A stretch of 64,000 bases of DNA from Streptomyces fructofermentans (GTDB taxonomy: Bacteria > Actinomycetota > Actinomycetes > Streptomycetales > Streptomycetaceae). The translations under genes and the position numbers were made by a program. The first letter of the stretch is position 1, and the number at the start of each line of letters is the position of its first letter. Below the pieces are notes generated by a model that worked only from the letters and a program-made list of their open reading frames with translations, was not told the origin of the DNA and did not search any database. Of this stretch, positions 59,162-64,000 are shown in pieces. The stretch spans positions 1-64,000 of the forward strand of contig NZ_BMWD01000003.1 of NCBI RefSeq assembly GCF_014651055.1, given 5' to 3'.

Positions 59162-60394
59162 ATGACGCCCAGTCCTCCCTCCCCAGGTCCGCGCCGGTCA
59201 GCGGCCCCCGCCGCCCGTCCCCCGCTGCGCCCCATGACGGCACGCGAGCGCGACGAGGCGCACCGGGTCGCGTCACCGCTGGAGCTCTTCTTCGACCTCT
59301 GCTTCGTGGTGGCCATCGCCCAGGCCGGTGTGCAGCTGGTGCACGCCGTGGCGGAGGCGCACGCGGCCGAGGGCATCCTGTACTACGCGATGGTCTTCTT
59401 CGCCATCTGGTGGGCGTGGATGAACTTCAGCTGGTTCGCCTCGGCATACGACAACGACGACGTGCTGTACCGGGTCGTCACGCTGATCCAGATCGCGGGC
59501 GTGCTCGTGCTGGCCGCCGGGGTGTCCGAGGCCTTCGAGGACCACGACTTCCTGATCGTCTGGCTGGGCTACGTGATCATGCGCCTGGCGCTGACGATCC
59601 AGTGGGCGCGGGTGGCCCGGACCACCGAGGGCGCCGAGCGGCGGACCGCGCTGCGCTATGTGGGCGGGGTGCTGCTCTGCCAGGCCGGCTGGCTGGGGCT
59701 GCTGCTCCTGCCGGGTTCGGTCACGCCGTGGCTGTTCCTGGTGCTGGCGATCGCCGAGATGAGTGTGCCGCTCTACGCGGAGAAGGACTTCAACACCTCC
59801 TGGCACCCCCGCCACATCTCTGAGCGGTACGGCCTGTTCACCATCATCGTGCTGGGCGAGGCGATCGCCGCGGCCACGATCGCCGTGAAGTCGGGCATCG
59901 ACGAGAACGACGCGCTGGGCGAGCTGGTCCCCATCGCCGCCGGCGGGCTGCTGATCGTCTTCTCGGCGTGGTGGATCTACTTCGTGGTCCCGATCCACGC
60001 CCATCTCCGGACCAACAGGCAGTCGTTCCTGTGGGGTTACGGCCACTACCTGATCTTCGCCTCGGCCGCGGCGATCGGCGCGGGTCTGGAGGTCGTGGTG
60101 GAGCAGACGGTCGGCAAGGCGCACATCTCCACCCTGTCCGCGTCCGCCGCGGTGACCCTGCCGACGGCCCTGTACCTGCTGACGGTCTGGGTGCTGCACG
60201 CCCGCTACTTCAAGACGGGCACGACCCAGCAACTCGTCCTGCCCAGTACGGCCCTCGCGGTGATCCTCTGCACGTTCCTGGGCCACTGGGCGGTGCTCGC
60301 GGCGGGGACCGTCACGGCGCTCTCCGTGGCGGCCGGGGTGGTCCTCGGCGCCCGGACCGACTCGCGGGGGAAAGCGGACGCCCCGGCCGTGTGA
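59162..60394 (+). CDS. low-temperature-requirement A (LtrA) family membrane protein
   Basis: A 410-aa protein with about ten membrane helices. The LtrA signature is clear: SPLELFFDLCFVVAIAQAG at the start and SERYGLFTIIVLGEAIAAAT in the middle. The name comes from a Listeria mutant; biochemical function is unknown. ATG at 59162 was chosen; a longer in-frame start at 59105 would add 19 residues that are not membrane-like. It is followed by a P1 peptidase gene 20 bases downstream, so the two may be co-transcribed. Confidence 0.92.
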   Translation: MTPSPPSPGPRRSAAPAARPPLRPMTARERDEAHRVASPLELFFDLCFVVAIAQAGVQLVHAVAEAHAAEGILYYAMVFFAIWWAWMNFSWFASAYDNDDVLYRVVTLIQIAGVLVLAAGVSEAFEDHDFLIVWLGYVIMRLALTIQWARVARTTEGAERRTALRYVGGVLLCQAGWLGLLLLPGSVTPWLFLVLAIAEMSVPLYAEKDFNTSWHPRHISERYGLFTIIVLGEAIAAATIAVKSGIDENDALGELVPIAAGGLLIVFSAWWIYFVVPIHAHLRTNRQSFLWGYGHYLIFASAAAIGAGLEVVVEQTVGKAHISTLSASAAVTLPTALYLLTVWVLHARYFKTGTTQQLVLPSTALAVILCTFLGHWAVLAAGTVTALSVAAGVVLGARTDSRGKADAPAV

Positions 60395-60414
60395 GACACC
60401 ACCAGACTGGGCGT

Positions 60415-61443
60415 ATGACAGTTGACGCTCTGACAGATGTGGCCGGACTGCGCGTGGGACACGCCACGCGGGTCGGCGACGGTTGGCTCACGGGCACCAC
60501 GGTCGTCCTCGCCCCGGAGGGCGGCGCGGTCGCGGCCGTGGACGTGCGCGGGGGCGGGCCCGGCACCAAGGAGACCGACGCACTGGATCCACGCAACGTG
60601 GTGCGCGGGGTCGAGGCGATCGTCCTGACCGGGGGCAGCGCGTTCGGGCTCGACTCGGCCACCGGCGTGATGGCCTGGCTGGAGGAGAGGGGCCGCGGTG
60701 TGCGGGTCGGGCCCGACCCGCTTCATGTGGTGCCGGTCGTTCCGGCCGCGTGCGTCTTCGACCTGGGCCGCGGCGGCGACTTCCGGGCCCGGCCGGACGC
60801 CGGGACGGGCCGCGAGGCGGTGGAGGCGGCCGCGGCCGACCCGGTGGGCGCGCCCGTGCCGGAGGGATGCGTGGGCGCCGGCACGGGAGCGGCGGTCGGG
60901 ATGATGAAGGGCGGGGTCGGCACCGCGAGCACGGTCCTCGACTCGGGCGTCACGGTGGCGGCCCTGGTCGTGGCCAACGCGGCGGGGTCGGTGGTGGAGC
61001 CGGGGACGGGGGCGCTGTACGGCGAGCTGGTCCAGGGCCTCCTGGCCCGCCCGTCCGAGGAGGTGCACGCAGCGGCGCGGGCCGGACTCGCGGAGGCGGC
61101 GGAGAGGAACACCGTCCCCCCGCTGAACACCACGCTCGCGGTGGTCGCGACGGACGCCGACCTGTCGAAGGCTCAGGCCCAGAAGCTGGCGGGGACGGCC
61201 CACGACGGCATCGCTCGGGCCGTCCGGCCGGTGCATCTGCTCCACGACGGCGACACGGTGTTCGCCCTCGCGACAGGTGCGCGCCCGCTGCCGGCCGACG
61301 ACCCCCTCGCGCTGAACGAGGTCCTCGCGGCGGGCGCCGACCTGGTGACGCGCGCGATCGTCCGGGCGGTGCGGGCGGCCGGGTCGGTGGAGGGACCGGG
61401 CGGGGTGTGGCGGTCGTACTCGGAGCTCTACGGGCAGGCGTAG
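60415..61443 (+). CDS. P1 family peptidase (DmpA/NylC-like N-terminal nucleophile hydrolase)
   Basis: A 342-aa autoprocessing hydrolase. The N-terminal segment LTDVAGLRVGHAT, the GGSAFGLDSATGVM motif and GVGTAST are typical. The autocleavage site is in PPLNTTLAVVATDA: cleavage between Asn238 and Thr239 would leave Thr239 as the nucleophile and give chains of about 238 and 104 residues. Relatives include the L-aminopeptidase/D-esterase DmpA and the nylon-oligomer hydrolase NylC. ATG at 60415 with CAGACT 6 nt upstream and no ribosome site. Confidence 0.92.
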   Translation: MTVDALTDVAGLRVGHATRVGDGWLTGTTVVLAPEGGAVAAVDVRGGGPGTKETDALDPRNVVRGVEAIVLTGGSAFGLDSATGVMAWLEERGRGVRVGPDPLHVVPVVPAACVFDLGRGGDFRARPDAGTGREAVEAAAADPVGAPVPEGCVGAGTGAAVGMMKGGVGTASTVLDSGVTVAALVVANAAGSVVEPGTGALYGELVQGLLARPSEEVHAAARAGLAEAAERNTVPPLNTTLAVVATDADLSKAQAQKLAGTAHDGIARAVRPVHLLHDGDTVFALATGARPLPADDPLALNEVLAAGADLVTRAIVRAVRAAGSVEGPGGVWRSYSELYGQA

Positions 61444-61734
61444 AAGGGCGGTTGGGAGGCCGTTCGGCGATGGGGCGAGCGCGTCGGCGCCCCTGTCGAG
61501 GGCTTCCCGGCACTCGGGGCGGGCCGGTTCACGGGAGCGTTGCCGGCCGGTCCACGGAAGCGCTGCCCCGTGTCGGCGCTGCCCGTCCGAGCCGATTGTC
61601 CCGACTCTGTCACGTGATGGTGCCCATGCCGGATCGGTGGGAACCCGGGCGACCGGTGTTCCCCTCCTTCCCCGTGGATCCTTCTTCACGGAAACGAGCA
61701 GACCCCTCCCGAGCAAGAGGAATTGGAGCAACTC

Positions 61735-62952
61735 GTGACGACGCCGGACACAGCAGCTGGACGCGCACTGATGACCTGCGCCGCCCTGATGGTCGGCGCG
61801 CTGACCCTCACCGCGTGCGGCGGCGACGCCGGCGCGGACACCAACGGCACCGACGACGGCCGAGGGGGCGGCTCCGGGGCGGCGAGGATCGTCATTTCCG
61901 CGAAGAACGGCTCGACGGGCGCCTCGATCAACTCGACCGGGGTGAAGGTCAGCGACGGAAGGCTGACCGAGGTCAGGATGACGGAGTCGGACACCGGCAC
62001 CGCCGTGCCGGGGGCGATCGCGGCGGACGGAAAGAAGTGGAAGCCGAAGGAGCAGTTGGAGCGGGGGACGAAGTACCGGATATCGGCGACCGCGAAGGGT
62101 GACGGCGGCAGGACGGCCCAGGCCGACTCCAGCTTCACGACGGTGTCCACGGACAACAGCTTCATAGGCACGTACACGCCCGACAACGGCACGACGGTGG
62201 GCGTCGGAATGCCGGTGTCGTTCAGGTTCGACAAGGCCATCAGCGACAGGAAGGCCGTGCAGTCGCACATCCGGGTCACGTCGAGCAGCGGCCAGAAGGT
62301 GGTCGGCCACTGGTTCGGCACGCAGCGGCTGGACTTCAGGCCGGAGACGTACTGGAAGGCGGGCTCCAAGGTCACCACGCGGATCGACCTGGACGGGGTC
62401 GAGGGCGCGGACGGCGTGCACGGCGTCCAGAAGAAGACGGTCACCTTCACCGTCGGCCGTTCCCAGGTCTCCACGGTGGACGCCGGCACGCAGACGATGA
62501 CGGTCGTGCGCGACGGGAAGACCGTCAGGACGGTGCCGATCTCGGCGGGCAGCGCGGACAGCGCGACGTACAACGGGCAGATGGTGATCTCGGAGAAGTT
62601 CAGGAAGACGCGGATGAACGGTTCTACGGTCGGCTACGGCGGGGAGTACGACATCGCCGACGTACCCAACGCGATGCGACTGACGACGTCCGGGACGTTC
62701 ATTCACGGCAACTACTGGTACAACAAGGGCAATCCGCCCTTCGGGAAGCAGGGCACGAGCCACGGATGCGTCGGGCTCGCCGACGTGCGGGGCGCGCAGG
62801 CCGACACGGACGCCAAGTGGTTCTTCGACTCCTCCCTCGTCGGGGACGTGGTGACGGTCAGGAACTCCCCCGACAAGACGGTGGCCCCGGACAACGGGCT
62901 GAGCGGCTGGAACATGGAGTGGAGCGCATGGACCGCCGGAAGTGCCCTCTGA
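61735..62952 (+). CDS. L,D-transpeptidase lipoprotein (YkuD)
   Basis: Forms 3-3 crosslinks in peptidoglycan. The 405-aa precursor has a signal peptide with lipobox LTAC (Cys28 becomes the lipidated N terminus), two Ig-like domains (about 55-270), and a YkuD catalytic domain with HGTSHGCVGL-type active site (His343, Cys345) and upstream FIHGNYW. The length and two Ig-like domains match mycobacterial LdtMt2-type enzymes. GTG at 61735 has TTGGAGCAACTC upstream; a TTG four codons earlier is less likely. The 291-base upstream gap has an imperfect GGGAAC / GTTCCC inverted repeat at 61639-61663. Confidence 0.95.
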   Translation: MTTPDTAAGRALMTCAALMVGALTLTACGGDAGADTNGTDDGRGGGSGAARIVISAKNGSTGASINSTGVKVSDGRLTEVRMTESDTGTAVPGAIAADGKKWKPKEQLERGTKYRISATAKGDGGRTAQADSSFTTVSTDNSFIGTYTPDNGTTVGVGMPVSFRFDKAISDRKAVQSHIRVTSSSGQKVVGHWFGTQRLDFRPETYWKAGSKVTTRIDLDGVEGADGVHGVQKKTVTFTVGRSQVSTVDAGTQTMTVVRDGKTVRTVPISAGSADSATYNGQMVISEKFRKTRMNGSTVGYGGEYDIADVPNAMRLTTSGTFIHGNYWYNKGNPPFGKQGTSHGCVGLADVRGAQADTDAKWFFDSSLVGDVVTVRNSPDKTVAPDNGLSGWNMEWSAWTAGSAL

Positions 62953-62971
62953 CCAAAGGGTTTTGACCCAT

Positions 62972-63009
62972 CGCCGGGCCGCGCGGGAACATCTCGCACG
63001 GCCCCGGCG
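62972..63009 (+). terminator. hairpin terminator after L,D-transpeptidase gene
   Basis: CGCCGGG (62972-62978) pairs with CCCGGCG (63003-63009), with further G-C pairs inside after one bulged base. Confidence 0.65.
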
Positions 63010-63036
63010 TTCTCGCAGCGTACGTTTTCTCGGTTC

Positions 63037-63053
63037 CCGGACATGATGTCCGG
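63037..63053 (+). promoter_or_regulatory. 17-bp palindrome upstream of the duplicated-domain gene
   Basis: CCGGACATGATGTCCGG is perfectly symmetrical around a central G. It lies 57-73 bases before the TTG at 63110 and just upstream of a TATGCA (63068-63073) that could be a -10. Candidate operator. Confidence 0.6.
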
Positions 63054-63109
63054 CCAAGGGGCTACGGTATGCACCCACAAGGTGACATGCAGCAACGCCG
63101 GGAGATGCC

Positions 63110-63895
63110 TTGAGCGTTCCGTACGAGACGGCAGCGTACGAGCCACCCGAGTCGCCCGAGTCTCCTGAGGAGCATCTCGCGCGACTCCTCGGTCGCGCCC
63201 TGAACTCCTTCGAGCTCCCGGACGAGACCATACGGCGGCTCGACCGCTCCCTGGCCCATGACAGCTCGCTGCACTCCGCGCACCACAGCGCGGGCCTGCA
63301 CCGCGAGACGTACCGACACACCTGGCTGCTGGCCGATGGGAGCGCGCTCACGCTGTGGGAGCTCGTCCACAACACGGCGGCGGACGGTGAGACACAGCAC
63401 GAGGTGTACGTGGACGAGGAGGAGTTGCGCACCGCGACCGCGCGCCTGCCGCTTCCGCCCGAGGCTCCCGATTTCGAGATCCCCGTGCTCGTGAGACTGT
63501 CCCCCGCCCCCACCCCGCGCAACGGCGGGACCCTGTGGTCGAGCGGCACCGAGCGCCCCGGCAAGCACGTGCCGGACGACTCCGCGGACCACGGCCGGCG
63601 GCTGCTGCGGCGCGCGGAGAACACGGACAGGCCCGGCGAGGAGACGGCCGGACTGCTGCGGACGGCTCTCGCGCACCAGATCACCCAGGCGTTCGGTCGG
63701 CCGTGCCGGGCAGGTGAGCGGGGACTGAGCTTCTCGCTCTACGAGCACGCGTTCCTGCTCAGCGACGGCCGCGAGCTGTCGCTGTGGGAGGTGGAGCACA
63801 CGCTCACGCCCGACGGGCGGCACATGTGCGAGGTGTACCCCTCGGAGGAGGACGCCCGGGAGGCCATGGAGCGGCGGGCGGCGAACCTCCGCTGA
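63110..63895 (+). CDS. DUF6227-like protein with internal duplication
   Basis: A 261-aa soluble protein of unknown function, starting at TTG with GGGAG 6 nt upstream. Two halves repeat the same pattern: residues from Tyr68 (HTWLLADGSALTLWELVHN ... EVYVDEEELRTATAR) and from Tyr211 (HAFLLSDGRELSLWEVEHT ... CEVYPSEEDAREAMER). The shared core is a beta-hairpin-like LL-DG-x-L-LWE-x-H followed by an acidic helix. The linker (150-200) is charged. I recall a streptomycete-restricted family, DUF6227, of this length; the assignment is from memory. No catalytic residues are evident. Confidence 0.8.
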   Translation: MSVPYETAAYEPPESPESPEEHLARLLGRALNSFELPDETIRRLDRSLAHDSSLHSAHHSAGLHRETYRHTWLLADGSALTLWELVHNTAADGETQHEVYVDEEELRTATARLPLPPEAPDFEIPVLVRLSPAPTPRNGGTLWSSGTERPGKHVPDDSADHGRRLLRRAENTDRPGEETAGLLRTALAHQITQAFGRPCRAGERGLSFSLYEHAFLLSDGRELSLWEVEHTLTPDGRHMCEVYPSEEDAREAMERRAANLR

Positions 63896-64000
63896 CGGTC
63901 CGGCGGTTCATTGCCGCCACGCGGCGTACGGGCGCCGAGCCCCCGCACCGGCGACGGCCCCGGCGGGGGCACGACGCCCGTACGCCTCGGCCGGGGAGAC
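63896..64000. other. right-edge sequence, no feature
   Basis: 105 GC-rich bases after the last stop codon. I see no gene start, RNA or repeat before the window ends. Confidence 0.5.

Noticed and set aside
61639..61663. GGGAAC...GTTCCC before the L,D-transpeptidase gene as a sigma-E promoter
   Set aside because: GGAAC fits a sigma-E -35, but no convincing -10 follows at 16-18 bases. Kept only as an inverted repeat in the gene entry.

Overview
The window is a stretch of Streptomyces core chromosome. Base composition is strongly GC-rich with third-position GC bias, GTG and TTG starts are frequent, and the genes include Streptomyces markers: a galTEK operon, the SsgA-like protein ssgE beside two class B penicillin-binding proteins, the protein O-mannosyltransferase pmt, an rpfB-type resuscitation factor and a tricorn-type protease. 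I see no prophage, transposase, CRISPR array or secondary-metabolite cluster. Small local repeats are present.

Layout. (1) 0-4.6 kb: 15-bp tandem repeats, the Leloir operon galT-galE-galK on the minus strand with its regulatory region, then a LuxR-type regulator whose receiver domain lacks the phospho-acceptor Asp. (2) 4.8-18.6 kb: two paralogous proline-rich, membrane-anchored beta-propeller proteins, an ABC-F ATPase, ispE-rsmA-rpfB-tatD, a zinc-ribbon protein, rsmI, and divergent pmt. (3) 18.8-22.9 kb: two tandem penicillin-binding proteins, the first preceded by a perfect 22-bp palindrome, converging on ssgE. (4) 23-27.9 kb: a nickel/cobalt ECF transporter (cbiM with fused CbiN-like part, cbiQ, cbiO) behind a Nur-box-like operator and an apparently leaderless promoter, translationally coupled to the organic-peroxide sensor ohrR, then ohr and a serine hydrolase.

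(5) 28-37 kb: an EamA transporter overlapping a YbaK deacylase, an MMPL transporter with its TetR regulator, and a 1200-residue tricorn protease divergent from tetR with two similar operator-like sites between them. (6) 37-43 kb: a three-gene overlapping operon (Baeyer-Villiger-type monooxygenase, alpha/beta hydrolase, SDR) divergent from a MerR regulator over an 18-bp palindrome; xthA, an acetyltransferase and tRNA-Ala(CGC).

(7) 43-58.7 kb is the most interesting block. sepX/glpR, rimJ-like, mogA, moaC, moeA (Glp-like) and galU lie on the minus strand; divergent from them are a 5-formyl-THF cyclo-ligase, a Zn-ribbon FmdB/Ruc-type protein with a CIRCE operator, and mscL. As I recall the mycobacterial locus (mscL ... 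Rv0991c-Rv0992c / galU-moeA1-rimJ-Rv0996), order and divergent orientation are the same. The block thus joins a proposed cell-division pair (Glp and its membrane receptor GlpR/SepX) with molybdenum cofactor genes and a heat-shock, redox-regulated chaperone candidate. (8) 58.7-64 kb: a small ORF, LtrA-like protein, a P1 (DmpA/NylC-like) peptidase, an L,D-transpeptidase lipoprotein and a protein with an internal duplication.

Across the window at least ten start codons sit 6-7 nt after a TANNNT hexamer, the geometry expected for leaderless transcripts. Domain and family assignments come from motifs read by eye; no database search was run.
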